Shown: piece by piece, positions 7,872 to 16,651 of the stretch | How positions within the stretch are numbered: the first letter of the stretch is position 1 | How the letters are laid out: each line of letters starts with the position of its first letter | Source: Pseudarthrobacter sp. SSS035 | GTDB lineage: Bacteria; Actinomycetota; Actinomycetes; Actinomycetales; Micrococcaceae | Assembly: GCF_023273875.1 (NCBI RefSeq) | Contig: NZ_CP096882.1 | Coordinates: 4,712,001 to 4,776,000 of the forward strand | Reading direction: 5' to 3' | DNA: 64,000 nucleotides | Translations under genes and position numbers: made by a program | The notes under the pieces: generated by a model | Database searches by the model: none | Told to the model about the DNA's origin: nothing | The model's input: only the letters and a program-made list of their open reading frames with translations

Positions 7872-8885
7872 CTAGCGGCCGGTTCCGTCTACGGCATATT
7901 CATCGATGGCGCTGATCTCTTCGGTTGAGAGTTCCGGGGCGCCCAGCGCGGCGACGTTCTGTTCCAGCTGGGCTACTGAGCTTGCGCCGATCAGGGCTGA
8001 GGTTACCTGGGGGTGGCGCAGAACCCAGGTCAGGGCCAGCTGGGCCAATGTCTGGCCGCGGCCCCGTGCGATCTCATTCAGCGCCCGGGCACGGGAGAGG
8101 TAGGTCTCATCCACCCGGTCTTCGAGGAAGAACTGGCTGCTGGCTGCGCGGGATTCGGCCGGGACGGTGCCCTCGAGATAGCGGTCCGTGAGCAGCCCCT
8201 GCGCCAGCGGGGAGAAGACGATGCTACCTGCCCCTACCTCGTCCAGGACGGGAAGGAGCCCGTCTTCAACGTGGCGGTTGAACATGGAGTACCTCGGCTG
8301 GTGGATCAGCAGCGGCACCTTGTACTCTGCCAGTGCGGCGGCGGCGGCCCTGGTCTGCTCCGGGGTGTAGTTGGAAATGCCCACGTACAGGGCCTTGCCC
8401 TGCTGGACGGCGGTGGCCAGGGCCCCCATGGACTCTTCAAGGGGGGTATCGGAGTCCGGCCGGTGGTGATAGAAAATATCGACGTAGTCCAGGCCCATCC
8501 TGTTCAGGCTGGCGTCCAGGGAGGACAGCAGGTACTTCCGGGATCCCCCATCACCGTAGGGGCCGTTGTGCATGGCATGGCCGGCCTTCGTGGAGACAAT
8601 TATTTCATCCCGGTACGGTTTCAGATCCTGCGCGTAGAGGTGGCCGAAGTTCTGTTCCGCGGATCCGGGTGGCGGACCGTAGTTGTTGGCCAGATCAAAG
8701 TGGGTGACGCCAAGGTCGAAGGCGCGGCGAACTATGGCGCGCTGTGTTTCCACGGCGCGGGTATCTCCGAAGTTTTGCCAAAGTCCCAGGGACAGTGCGG
8801 GCAGCTTCAACCCGCTGCGTCCGGTGCGGTGGTAGGTCATGGTGTCGTAGCGGCTGGCCGCAGCTACGTAGTCATTGGATGTCAT
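7872..8885 (-). CDS. YghZ-like aldo/keto reductase (glyceraldehyde 3-phosphate reductase type), paralogue A
   Basis: NADPH-dependent reductase of 337 residues, family AKR14 (YghZ / L-glyceraldehyde 3-phosphate reductase). Diagnostic stretches are YDTMTYHRTGRSGLKLPA, THFDLANNYGPPPGSAE with the active-site Asp and Tyr, the Lys of STKAGH, and DIFYHHRPD. The C-terminal cofactor loop ALIGASSVAQLEQNV is intact. Known members reduce small aldehydes and methylglyoxal; the substrate here is unknown. Paralogues lie at 24950-25963 and 37820-38875. The stop codon TAG is formed by the CTAG at the border of the IS982-like element, and the protein ends GTGR exactly as paralogue B does. The insertion therefore landed at the very 3' end without shortening the product. 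About 510 bases separate it from the aldolase gene upstream. Confidence 0.9.
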   Translation of the reverse strand: MTSNDYVAAASRYDTMTYHRTGRSGLKLPALSLGLWQNFGDTRAVETQRAIVRRAFDLGVTHFDLANNYGPPPGSAEQNFGHLYAQDLKPYRDEIIVSTKAGHAMHNGPYGDGGSRKYLLSSLDASLNRMGLDYVDIFYHHRPDSDTPLEESMGALATAVQQGKALYVGISNYTPEQTRAAAAALAEYKVPLLIHQPRYSMFNRHVEDGLLPVLDEVGAGSIVFSPLAQGLLTDRYLEGTVPAESRAASSQFFLEDRVDETYLSRARALNEIARGRGQTLAQLALTWVLRHPQVTSALIGASSVAQLEQNVAALGAPELSTEEISAIDEYAVDGTGR

Positions 8886-9394
8886 TGGTGGCTCTCTGTT
8901 GTCTGGTCGGTGGATTACGTGTGTCGTTGTCTGGTCATGGGAGGGCCGAAAATCTGGCCCAGTGGCTTACTGGGGCTGGCTCGCACGGACCAGTCGGCCG
9001 TGAGCATGTCGAACGGACTGATGTCGAGGGGGCTTGTCCGCCGCCGGGCTTTTCCAGGTTGTCGAGACGTTGGAGGATGCTGCTCCGGTCACCTACGCCG
9101 TCGAAGTCGGCGAAATTTCGGGATAGATGGGGCACACGACGGGGGGACTGCCACGGGCGGTCCCGGGTGGAAGCTGTCACACCCCGCGGTGTCGTTGTGG
9201 TCGTGAAGCCGTTCGGGCAGAATCGGAGAGAAAGAGGCGCGGGATGGGCGGCGCAGGCGGTTATACCGGCAGGTAGTAGCCGACGCCGGCGGGAACATCA
9301 GGGGCGGCGGGTTCCCCGCCGGCACCGGTTGAGGTTACTTGCGGCGCGAACAACCACTTCGACAGACCATTTTCGCCCATCCCGTGAAGAGCCG
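8886..9394 (+). other. 509-base stretch without a recognised gene
   Basis: It separates the reductase from the KDPG-type aldolase gene, both on the minus strand. Short open frames on both strands show no family signature. A GC-rich inverted arm pair near 9288-9330 (GCCGGCGGG and CCCGCCGGC) could fold at the 3' end of the aldolase transcript, but no T-run follows. It may contain the promoter of the reductase. Confidence 0.4.
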
Positions 9395-10045
9395 CTAACG
9401 ATCCGTCGTTCGCCGCCGGTTCCCTAGCCCCCTGGCATGTTGCTGAAGAAACTCAGCGGTTTCCTGACGCGATCCAAAGTCGGAGACTGCTGAGCTAAGG
9501 GCGACTACCTGGGCACCGGCAGCCAGGAATTCCCTGGCATTTTCCGTTGACACCCCGCCGGTCGCTACGAATTTCGCCATCGGGAAAGGACCATTCATGG
9601 ATTTGAACCAGGAGGAACCGAGTTGGGCCGCTGGAAAAGCCTTCATCCAGGTCAATCCGAGGCGCAGGGCAAGCTGAATATCAGACGCAGTGGCAACGCC
9701 CGGCATTGTGGGCAGTCCGTTCTCCAATGAAAGCTGCGCGATTTCGACGTCGAGTCCCGGGCTCACGGTGAAACTGGCTCCCGCTTCGGCAGCTTGGCGT
9801 ACATGCTCGGGGCTGATAACAGTGCCGGCTCCCACAAGCATTCCGCGCGCTCGGCCAGCCTCGACCGAGCTTCTCAGCGCTTCCACGGCCGTCTCATCCT
9901 GGATAGGTATTTCCACTGCTACGATTCCCAGGTCCCATGCCGAGGTAGCAAGTTCAACCGTTCGCTCAACGCTATGGCCACGTAAAATCACCATGACCGG
10001 GGCGCCAGCAAATAGGTCATCAAACGATGCTTTGAGAAGGGTCAT
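9395..10045 (-). CDS. KDPG/KDPGal-type aldolase (Eda family)
   Basis: Class I aldolase of 216 residues expected to split a 2-keto-3-deoxy-6-phospho sugar acid into pyruvate and glyceraldehyde 3-phosphate. Visible family features are the phosphate and substrate Arg22 in VILRGH, Glu45 in AVEIPIQ, the GAGTV loop, and the Schiff-base Lys135 in WMKAFPAA, followed by ATGGVSTEN. Length is typical. The start is ATG with AAGGATTTTCG in front. It is the last gene of the minus-strand galactoside block, 148 bases downstream of the kinase that would make its substrate. Context (alpha-galactosidase, sugar-acid dehydratase) favours KDPGal cleavage, as in DgoA, over gluconate-derived KDPG, but sequence alone does not separate the two. 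Confidence 0.9.
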   Translation of the reverse strand: MTLLKASFDDLFAGAPVMVILRGHSVERTVELATSAWDLGIVAVEIPIQDETAVEALRSSVEAGRARGMLVGAGTVISPEHVRQAAEAGASFTVSPGLDVEIAQLSLENGLPTMPGVATASDIQLALRLGLTWMKAFPAAQLGSSWFKSMNGPFPMAKFVATGGVSTENAREFLAAGAQVVALSSAVSDFGSRQETAEFLQQHARGLGNRRRTTDR

Positions 10046-10193
10046 CGAAAATCCTTTGGTAATTCGCGGTTGTATTGGTCAGCGAAGTGTGACGGACGCT
10101 GGTTAGCGGATGTCAATCGCTTCCAAACGGCTGCAGCCATTGTTTGCCGGTTCGATTGTCTGGGATCTCTCCGGTGGGCAGAGCAGTGCCCGT

Positions 10194-11099
10194 TCACTGA
10201 GGTTTTACGCATGGCACGAAGTCGCTGGTGCTCCGCAGGGTGCGGGCCGCCAGCATATGGCCGTTGGTCAGTGCTTTTTCTGCTGTACCACCGCTCATAC
10301 GAGCGGCAAGATATCCCGCAGCAAAGGCGTCACCCGCCCCCACTTCTTCCACAACTTCAATCCGGGGTGACGGGACAAAAACTTCCCCGGCGGAGGAAAA
10401 TTCCACTGCGCCGACGGATCCGTCCTTGACGATGAGCGTCCCACGGGGGCGAATGTGTTCCAGCACCGACTGAGCCGTAGTCGTGTTCCAAAGTATCTGC
10501 GCTTCGTCGCGGCCTACAAAGACGTAATCGGCCGCGCGGGCCAAGGAAAGCAGGACCGGGGCGGCTTCTTCGACCCCCCATATTCCAGGCCGGTAGTTCA
10601 CATCGAAAGAGAAGGAGGCCGGCGAGTCTCTCAGGCGCGATGCCAACGACTCCATTAGTACCCGGCAGGTGGAGGACAACCCGGCCGTGACGCCGCTGGC
10701 ATGAACCAGTCGAACTGATTCCAGCGGCAGCGAATCCAATAGACCAGCATGCATATAGGAAGCAGCGGATCCTTTGCGGTAGTAGTGGACCTTTGGAGAA
10801 GCCGCTCCCGGATTCTTGAAATAGACGCCGGTCGGAGCCGTCTTGCTGTACGTGACAAATGTCGTGTCTACCCCATGTTTTTCCAGAGTCTCCACTATGC
10901 GGACCCCGAGGGGATCACTGCCGAGTACTCCGGCCCATGCCGTGGCGTAGCCGAGCTCGGCCATATACATGGCAACTGTTGACTCCGCACCGCCGGCAGA
11001 TAATTGAAAAAGCTCGGCTTCGACCAGCGGTGTTGGTTCCGTAGGACTGACGAGAATCATCGTCTCCCCCAAGCACAAAACGTCAAGTGTTTTCAGCAC
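10194..11099 (-). CDS. PfkB-family 2-keto-3-deoxy sugar acid kinase (KdgK-like)
   Basis: Ribokinase-fold kinase of 301 residues that should phosphorylate 2-keto-3-deoxygluconate or -galactonate. The N-terminus LCLGETM and LSAGGAESTVAMYMAELG form the sugar-binding side. The C-terminal PfkB signature VGAGDAFAAGYLA holds the catalytic Asp. The TGVYFKNP and HYYRKGSAAS segments resemble KDG kinases. Start is GTG 11099, preceded by AGAGAG. It lies between the importer permease gene and the aldolase gene on the same strand. Together with the dehydratase at 18.7 kb it completes the dehydration, phosphorylation and cleavage part of a De Ley-Doudoroff route. The exact stereochemistry of the substrate is inferred from neighbours. 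Confidence 0.88.
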   Translation of the reverse strand: MLKTLDVLCLGETMILVSPTEPTPLVEAELFQLSAGGAESTVAMYMAELGYATAWAGVLGSDPLGVRIVETLEKHGVDTTFVTYSKTAPTGVYFKNPGAASPKVHYYRKGSAASYMHAGLLDSLPLESVRLVHASGVTAGLSSTCRVLMESLASRLRDSPASFSFDVNYRPGIWGVEEAAPVLLSLARAADYVFVGRDEAQILWNTTTAQSVLEHIRPRGTLIVKDGSVGAVEFSSAGEVFVPSPRIEVVEEVGAGDAFAAGYLAARMSGGTAEKALTNGHMLAARTLRSTSDFVPCVKPQ

Positions 11100-11177
11100 A
11101 GTCTCTCTGTTCGTAGCGATACTTCGGTCAAAAGACCTCCGGACAAATGGCGTAGCAGGGTTGTGTGACTGGTGTTG

Positions 11178-12089
11178 TCAGCCTTTGACGGCGCCGGAGA
11201 TGAAGCCGGCGGCGACCTGGCGTTGCATGACCAGGAAGAGGACGATGACGGGCAGGATTGTGATCAGGGTGCCGGCGGCCAGCGGGCCTACGTCGATGGA
11301 CCGGCCGCCGGTGAACTGGTACAGCCCCGTTGTCAGGGGCCGGAATTCACCGCCCGGCAGGTAGAGCAGCGGGATCAGGAAGTTGTTCCAGTTCTGCAGG
11401 AACGTGAAGACGCCCAGGGCCGATGCGCCCGAACCGACCAGGGGAAGCATGACCCTGGTGAAAATCTGCCATTCAGAGCATCCGTCGACCCTAGCTGCCT
11501 GTTCCAGTTCTGTGGGGAGGTCGGAGAAGAACGCCCGCATGAAGAACGTTCCGAATGAGACGCCTGTGGAGGTCAGGATCAGGATCGCGCCGCCGAGCGT
11601 GTCCAGCAGTGCAAGGCCGCGCAGCTGGAAGTACAGCGGGATCATGTAGGTGAAAAAGGGGACCAGCAGGCCCAGCACCACCAGGTAGAACGCCACGGAC
11701 CGTCCCCGGAAGGGCAGCCGGGCGAAGGTGTATCCGGCCATCGTGGACAGTGCCACGACCAGAAGGGTACTGGGAACGGTAAGCAGCAGGCTGTTGCCCA
11801 AATACTCGCCGAAGTGTCCTTCCGTCCAGGCCGTCGTGATGTTCTCCATGGAGAAGGAGGAGAACAGCGCGAACGGGTCCACGCGCACGTCCGCTTCGGT
11901 CTTCAGCGCCGTGGAGACGATCAGGATGACGGGGAACAAAGAAATCAGCGCCAGCACGATCAGCAGGGCATGCTTCCCCGCCAGTCCGGCCTTCCGGCGC
12001 GGGGTTGTGTCGTTCTCCGCCGGAGCCGGCCGGTCCAGCGCCCCGGCCAGTTGAAGCCTGTCGCGCTCCGATACTGTGATGTCGCTCAT
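11178..12089 (-). CDS. ABC sugar importer permease (MalG type)
   Basis: Inner-membrane permease of 303 residues that pairs with the next upstream permease. After a charged leader the first membrane segment is HALLIVLALISLFPVILIV, and five further hydrophobic segments follow. The EAA-type coupling loop is ELEQAARVDGCSEWQIFTRVMLPL, which docks on the shared ATPase. No ATPase gene is in the window, so an MsiK-like multi-importer ATPase encoded elsewhere is expected, as in other actinobacteria. Start is ATG 12089, overlapping the stop of the other permease gene (ATGA). An open frame extends upstream to 12371, but that part is a shadow. The protein is identical to the one at 31041-31952. Confidence 0.93.
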   Translation of the reverse strand: MSDITVSERDRLQLAGALDRPAPAENDTTPRRKAGLAGKHALLIVLALISLFPVILIVSTALKTEADVRVDPFALFSSFSMENITTAWTEGHFGEYLGNSLLLTVPSTLLVVALSTMAGYTFARLPFRGRSVAFYLVVLGLLVPFFTYMIPLYFQLRGLALLDTLGGAILILTSTGVSFGTFFMRAFFSDLPTELEQAARVDGCSEWQIFTRVMLPLVGSGASALGVFTFLQNWNNFLIPLLYLPGGEFRPLTTGLYQFTGGRSIDVGPLAAGTLITILPVIVLFLVMQRQVAAGFISGAVKG

Positions 12090-13009
12090 GCGCCTGTTCC
12101 TTGCAGTGAGAGTCGTCGTTGCAGCCGGTTCAACAGCACCGCGCAGGGAACCGAGAGCGCCGTAATGAGCAGGGCCAGGGTCGTCCCGTAGCTGATGTCG
12201 CTGACCTTGAAGGCGCTGCTGTATGCGTAGGTGCCCATCACGTTCGTGGCGTTGGCGGGGCCCCCGCCGGTCATGATGAAGATGATGTCGAAGACGCTGA
12301 AGCCGCCGACCAGGGTGATCGTGGTAACCATGAGGAAGACCGGCATGATCTGCGGGAGAATGATGTACCACAGGCGCTGGGCGGCATTTGCGCCATCCAA
12401 ACGGGAGGCATCGACGAGCTCGGTGTCAACGTTCCGCAGGGCCGACAGGAAAATAATCAGCACGAAACCGGTCGACGCCCAGATCGCTGTCGCCAGCACG
12501 GCGTAGAGTGCCGTGTTTGGGTCTCCGAGCCAACCCGTGGCCAGATGACCGAAACCCATGCCCTGAAGTGCCTTGTTCAGCCATCCGTTGAGCGGGTCGT
12601 AGATCCAACCCCAGACAATGCCGATCGCGATGCCCGGCAGCACGTAGGGCAGGAAGAACGCCAGGCGATAGAACATATTCCCCCGCCTGACCGACCAAAG
12701 AAGCAGTGCCAGGATCAGGCCGATGGCCAGCGGGCCCACGGTGCCGATGACGATCCAGATCGCATTGTTGCTCAGGGCGTGCCAGACCTCGGGATCAGTG
12801 AACATCCGGGAGTAGTTATCCAGCCCCACGAAGGAAGGGTTCGGATTAATGCCGTCGAAGTCAACAAACGAATAGTAGATCGCGCTGCCGAGAGGCAGGA
12901 CAAAGAACACGAGAACCAAAATCATCAGCGGGGTGATGAGGGCGATGCCCAGGCGGGTCTGCGCCCGCCTGGTCACCGCCGGCGTCGTCGACAAGATAGT
13001 CGAAGTCAT
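12086..13009 (-). CDS. ABC sugar importer permease (MalF type)
   Basis: Inner-membrane permease of 307 residues, partner of the MalG-type protein. Six hydrophobic segments are visible, starting LGIALITPLMILVLVFFVLP. The coupling loop is ELVDASRLDGANAAQRLWYIILPQ. It starts two bases after the binding-protein stop and overlaps the next permease by ATGA, so all three are co-translated. The sequence is identical to that at 31949-32872, although the binding proteins of the two operons differ, so one permease design must serve two different receptors. The substrate is probably a galactoside here, judged from the GH36 gene next door. Confidence 0.93.
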   Translation of the reverse strand: MTSTILSTTPAVTRRAQTRLGIALITPLMILVLVFFVLPLGSAIYYSFVDFDGINPNPSFVGLDNYSRMFTDPEVWHALSNNAIWIVIGTVGPLAIGLILALLLWSVRRGNMFYRLAFFLPYVLPGIAIGIVWGWIYDPLNGWLNKALQGMGFGHLATGWLGDPNTALYAVLATAIWASTGFVLIIFLSALRNVDTELVDASRLDGANAAQRLWYIILPQIMPVFLMVTTITLVGGFSVFDIIFIMTGGGPANATNVMGTYAYSSAFKVSDISYGTTLALLITALSVPCAVLLNRLQRRLSLQGTGA

Positions 13010-13010
13010 C

Positions 13011-14303
13011 TCATTTGCTTTCTGCGGCAGACTTCTCGAACGCCGTCTGGAGCTCCTGGGCCACCTGCTCGGACGACTTCTGCCCGGTCAACAACCCCTG
13101 GAAACCATCCCACATGACCTTGTTGAAGGACTCAGTGGTCAGGACATCGATGTTGTATCCAAATTCTCCCGTTCCCTTGGTAATTTCGGTCGTCCCTGAA
13201 ATGACCTGGGCAAAGAGCGGCGAAGCCTTGATTCCGTTGGTATCGACGGGAAACGCCGGAATGGTGTGCAGATTCTCCACCTGCCAGCGGCCTCGTTCTG
13301 CTGACTGCAGGTAGTCAAGGAACTTCAACGCTGCGTCGACCTTGGTTGTCTTAGCGGAGACGAAGGTACCGGACCCGAGACCGCCGCTGAAGATGCCTTC
13401 GTCGCTCTCGGACGGGAAAGGCATGAAGCCGGCGTCAAAGTTGGCGTTCTTTTCGATGCCCGATACCAGCCAACCGCCGGTCGGGTTCATGGCAGCCTTC
13501 CCTGAATAGAACAGGGTGTTGGCAGCGTCGTAAGCAACCGCTGCCGGTGAGGGTGGCAGATACGCACTCTTATTGAGGTCATTCCAGGTCTCGAGCGCGG
13601 CAACCACATCCGGGGACGTCCATGGGGTAGTTCCATTAAGCAGATCGCTCATGCCCTTGGACCCGGCCCGGCTGGACAACGCCATGCTCAACAGATGCCC
13701 GCCCTGCCATCCCTCCTTATCGCTGACAGCGAATGGAATAATCCCGGCATCCTTGATTTTTGCAGCCGATTTCTTCAAGTCATCGAGATTGCGGGGTTCC
13801 GACAATCCGAGTTTCGAGAAGATGTCCTTGTTGTAGAAGACACCTACTTCTTCAACGTTCGCGGGCACACCGAACGTTTTTCCGCTAAACGTAGCCCGGC
13901 TCTTAGCGAAATCGTAGATCTTCCAGTCCCGAGTCTTGTACGCGTCGGTCAGATCATAGAGCAGGCCGGCATCCGCCAGGATGCCGGCGAACCCCGGACC
14001 AGTCCCGTAGTCGAAAACATCCGGACCATCTCCCGATTGCAGCTGGGTCTGAAGGATGGTTTGAAGATTGTCGTTCGGAAGGACATCCAGCTTGACGCTG
14101 ATGCCAGACACTTCCTCAAAGTTTTTCATATCGGTCTTGATCAGCTCCAATTGCTCAGTCGTCTCCGGCTGCGCAATCAGATAGCGGATTTCTTTGGCCT
14201 TGCCATCACCGCTCGGCGTTGGGGCTGCACCGGTACAAGCGGTGAGGGCGAGGGTCAGTGCCGCAGCGCAGGCCGCAATCGGCAACATCTGGATCTTTTT
14301 CAT
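13011..14303 (-). CDS. ABC importer sugar-binding lipoprotein (galactoside system)
   Basis: Extracellular solute-binding protein, family 1, 430 residues. It begins with a signal peptide ending in the lipobox LTAC, so the mature protein is anchored through Cys23. Family landmarks include GDGPDVFDYGTGPGF, GVFYNKDIFSKLGL, EGWQGGHLLSMAL and FYSGKAAMNPTGGWL. The ribosome site AAGGATG precedes the ATG. It sits between the alpha-galactosidase gene and two permease genes, so raffinose-, melibiose- or similar galactoside uptake is the simplest reading. Compared with its paralogue at 32874-34163, the last 35 or so residues are identical and the rest is clearly diverged, which matches the end of the repeated block. 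No ligand residues can be assigned from sequence. Confidence 0.92.
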   Translation of the reverse strand: MKKIQMLPIAACAAALTLALTACTGAAPTPSGDGKAKEIRYLIAQPETTEQLELIKTDMKNFEEVSGISVKLDVLPNDNLQTILQTQLQSGDGPDVFDYGTGPGFAGILADAGLLYDLTDAYKTRDWKIYDFAKSRATFSGKTFGVPANVEEVGVFYNKDIFSKLGLSEPRNLDDLKKSAAKIKDAGIIPFAVSDKEGWQGGHLLSMALSSRAGSKGMSDLLNGTTPWTSPDVVAALETWNDLNKSAYLPPSPAAVAYDAANTLFYSGKAAMNPTGGWLVSGIEKNANFDAGFMPFPSESDEGIFSGGLGSGTFVSAKTTKVDAALKFLDYLQSAERGRWQVENLHTIPAFPVDTNGIKASPLFAQVISGTTEITKGTGEFGYNIDVLTTESFNKVMWDGFQGLLTGQKSSEQVAQELQTAFEKSAAESK

Positions 14304-14424
14304 ACTGACATCCTTGTCGTGGTTACTATTGTGATCGGTGTGGTTCGTGGGTTCGTCTTAGACGGGCGCGGCCGAGGTCCGTTGTCTGGTTGGCGACAAA
14401 GAATTTCCGTCCCGGTGGGTGCGA

Positions 14425-16587
14425 TCAGTGCTGAGCTGTCAGGGTGATAATCCACGATGAGTTCCTGGTCCCGTCCAGAATGAGCCCGTGCTGCATAAGG
14501 ATCCGGCCTGAACGGGTCCCTTGTTCGGTGACCGAGTAAAGCGCGTCCGGGTCCAGGCCGCGGAGTCGGACACGTACGCTGGCCTCGCCGAAGCGAGCGG
14601 GTCGGGCGACAATGATCACTGCTGCCGCTGAGGCGTCCTCGGCCACATACGCGCACGCCAGGGCATCGCGTGAAACCGGGAGCCGGTACAGGAGTCCGTC
14701 GGCGATGAGATGCCTTATCCCTTTGTACTGGCGAACCAGTTCCGCGGCTTCCTGCAGCTCGTCGGGACTCCAGAGCCGAAGATCCGCGCTCACGCCAAGA
14801 ACGCCGTTCATGGCGGTGTGGAATCGTGTGGAGAGGGCCTGGGTTTGTTGCAACAGATCCGAATTTGGACTCTTGGCCGCCGGGTCTGTCACCCAGTGGA
14901 CCAGTGAACCCACGGGCAGCACATGGGAGGCCGAGCTGATCATGGATGCCCGGTCGTGTGCATCTGTATTGTCGCTGATCCACGTCAGGCTCATCGATGA
15001 CATGATGCCGAGATCAGAGCGCCCGCCCCCTCCAGAGCAGGACTGCCATGTGACGTGGGGGTATCGTTTGTTGAGGGCGCGGAGCACGGCCATCAAGCCC
15101 TCTGCGTGGCTCTGCCGGGTAGACGAACCAGGTACCGTTTGCCCAAGGGGCACGGGGCGGTTCATGTCCCAGACAATGTACGTGCAACCGGAGTCATCGA
15201 TGACGTGGGACACCTTGTCGATCACCCATGCCTGCACGGCCTCCTGCCCAAGGTCGAGAATGTGCTGATGGCGGTGAGTCTGCCAGAACCGGCCTTCCGT
15301 TCCATGGACCCATTCCGGGTGGTTTCGGAAGACTTCGCTCTCTGGTGTGCACATCTCAGGCTCGACCCAGAGCCCCAGTTCCATGTCCAGCTCCCCCAGA
15401 TCGCGACGCAGCGCCGCCATTCCCTCCGGGAACGCGCGTTCGTCGGGGATCCAGTTACCGAGTCCGCCGTGGTCGTTATCGCGTCCTTGGAACCAGCCGT
15501 CATCAATGACGAAGACTTCGGCTCCGAATTCGGCCGCAAGTCTTGCCTGTTCCAGCAACGAGTCATGGTCCACGTCAAACTTCAGAGCAAACCAGGAGTT
15601 GTACATGACCGGCAGGGGGCGGCGACGCTCGGACGCAATGACTCCGGTTACATGCTGGTGCCACAGCTGGCTCAGGTGCGCGAATCCTCTCTCCGAATAG
15701 ACGCCGAGGCTTCGGGGGGTTTCGAGAGTGTCCCCGGGGTCAAGGCGGCATCGCATTTCCTCGTCGGCAACTCCAGGGACGATGTGTAGGCCGTGTTCGT
15801 CGCTGAGCTGGGTGGCGATACGCCAGGAACCTGTATGGGCGAGTGCAATCGACCAGACTTCGCCGTGATCCTCGCCGGCCATCTCGTGGACCGCGGTCCA
15901 GGGGGTGCCCCTGTGGCCGCTGGTGCCGGTGCGTGATCCGATGCTGCGGGTTCCGTGGACGACGGGGTTGTCTTCGAGCTGGAATTCACCCTGGACATGG
16001 CCGTAGAAGTTTCGGACGCTGAAGTCTCGGTACGAGGGCAGTGCCCAGGCTGCCGACGCCGCGCGATCGACGTGGGCGGGGCGCTCCCCTTCGTTATGCA
16101 GGCTCATCCAACGAGCCAGGGCGGCGGAGCGCTGGTGTACTGCGTAGTGCAGCTCGACCCGAATGCCGGCCCGTGTGTCGCGCAGCGTTACAGTGAGACG
16201 TGTTTCGCCTGAGTCGTCGAGGATTTCATGGCCGGAATACGTCAACAAGAGGCCAGGGGTTCCGTCGCTGTCTGTCATCGCGAGTGACGGTTCATCAAAG
16301 CGGAATCCACCCTGCGCGACGATCTCCTCCGTGAAGGCTCTCGGAGCAGACTCGAATCCGCGCCACTGCGCTGCCGGCTGTCGCATGTCAATAGTGTCGG
16401 CCGCGTTAGACCACCAGTCCCGCGGATCCGAGGCCAGGGCGACAACGTCGGCTACATCGATGGGCGAGCCCCAGTAGAGGTGTTTCAGATGTACTCCTGC
16501 CGGATCCAGTCCGAAGGCATAGGAGAAGTTTTCGTTGCCGAGAAGCCAAGCCTGACATTCGGCAATATATCGAATCGGGGGCAACAT
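14425..16587 (-). CDS. GH36 alpha-galactosidase
   Basis: Cytoplasmic retaining alpha-galactosidase, about 720 residues, releasing galactose from melibiose, raffinose or related alpha-galactosides. The N-terminal beta-sandwich leads to a TIM barrel with FVIDDGWF, GLWVEPEMCTPES, nucleophile Asp474 in YIVWDMNRP, QSCSGGGGRSDLG, and acid/base Asp539 in WISDNTDA. These are the standard GH36 motifs. ATG 16587 is chosen because GAAGGAAAAG precedes it and conservation begins with the next residues; an earlier in-frame start at 16647 would add 20 residues and would leave little room after the operator-like motif at 16652-16680. No signal peptide is seen. It lies between the importer and mutarotase genes, so galactose is probably released inside the cell and handed to the oxidative route. 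Confidence 0.94.
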   Translation of the reverse strand: MLPPIRYIAECQAWLLGNENFSYAFGLDPAGVHLKHLYWGSPIDVADVVALASDPRDWWSNAADTIDMRQPAAQWRGFESAPRAFTEEIVAQGGFRFDEPSLAMTDSDGTPGLLLTYSGHEILDDSGETRLTVTLRDTRAGIRVELHYAVHQRSAALARWMSLHNEGERPAHVDRAASAAWALPSYRDFSVRNFYGHVQGEFQLEDNPVVHGTRSIGSRTGTSGHRGTPWTAVHEMAGEDHGEVWSIALAHTGSWRIATQLSDEHGLHIVPGVADEEMRCRLDPGDTLETPRSLGVYSERGFAHLSQLWHQHVTGVIASERRRPLPVMYNSWFALKFDVDHDSLLEQARLAAEFGAEVFVIDDGWFQGRDNDHGGLGNWIPDERAFPEGMAALRRDLGELDMELGLWVEPEMCTPESEVFRNHPEWVHGTEGRFWQTHRHQHILDLGQEAVQAWVIDKVSHVIDDSGCTYIVWDMNRPVPLGQTVPGSSTRQSHAEGLMAVLRALNKRYPHVTWQSCSGGGGRSDLGIMSSMSLTWISDNTDAHDRASMISSASHVLPVGSLVHWVTDPAAKSPNSDLLQQTQALSTRFHTAMNGVLGVSADLRLWSPDELQEAAELVRQYKGIRHLIADGLLYRLPVSRDALACAYVAEDASAAAVIIVARPARFGEASVRVRLRGLDPDALYSVTEQGTRSGRILMQHGLILDGTRNSSWIITLTAQH

Positions 16588-16651
16588 CTTTTCCTTCGTT
16601 GCTAGGGAGAGTGCTAAGTAGGGACCTCGCTGTGCAGAGTGGTCCATCCAT

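Larger units (their letters stand above)
11172..13115 (-). repeat. 1,944-bp direct repeat, copy 1 (permease pair plus SBP 3' end)
   Basis: By base-by-base reading this segment matches 31035-32978 at a constant offset of 19,863 bases; I found no difference. It covers both permease genes completely, a few bases beyond the last stop, and the final 35 or so codons of the binding-protein gene. One base outside each end the two copies differ. Both copies are in the same orientation, so recombination between them would delete or duplicate about 20 kb. Confidence 0.9.

Noticed and set aside
8013..9206. 397-codon plus-strand frame over the reductase gene
   Set aside because: Its paralogue-B counterpart is broken into short pieces, so it is not under selection; the minus-strand reductase explains the conservation.
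9288..9330. GC-rich inverted repeat as terminator of the galactoside operon
   Set aside because: Long loop and no T-run; such arms are common by chance in high-GC DNA.
12119..13117. 332-codon plus-strand frame over the MalF-type permease gene, repeated at 31982-32989
   Set aside because: It is duplicated only because the underlying DNA is duplicated; highly charged low-complexity product with no family match.
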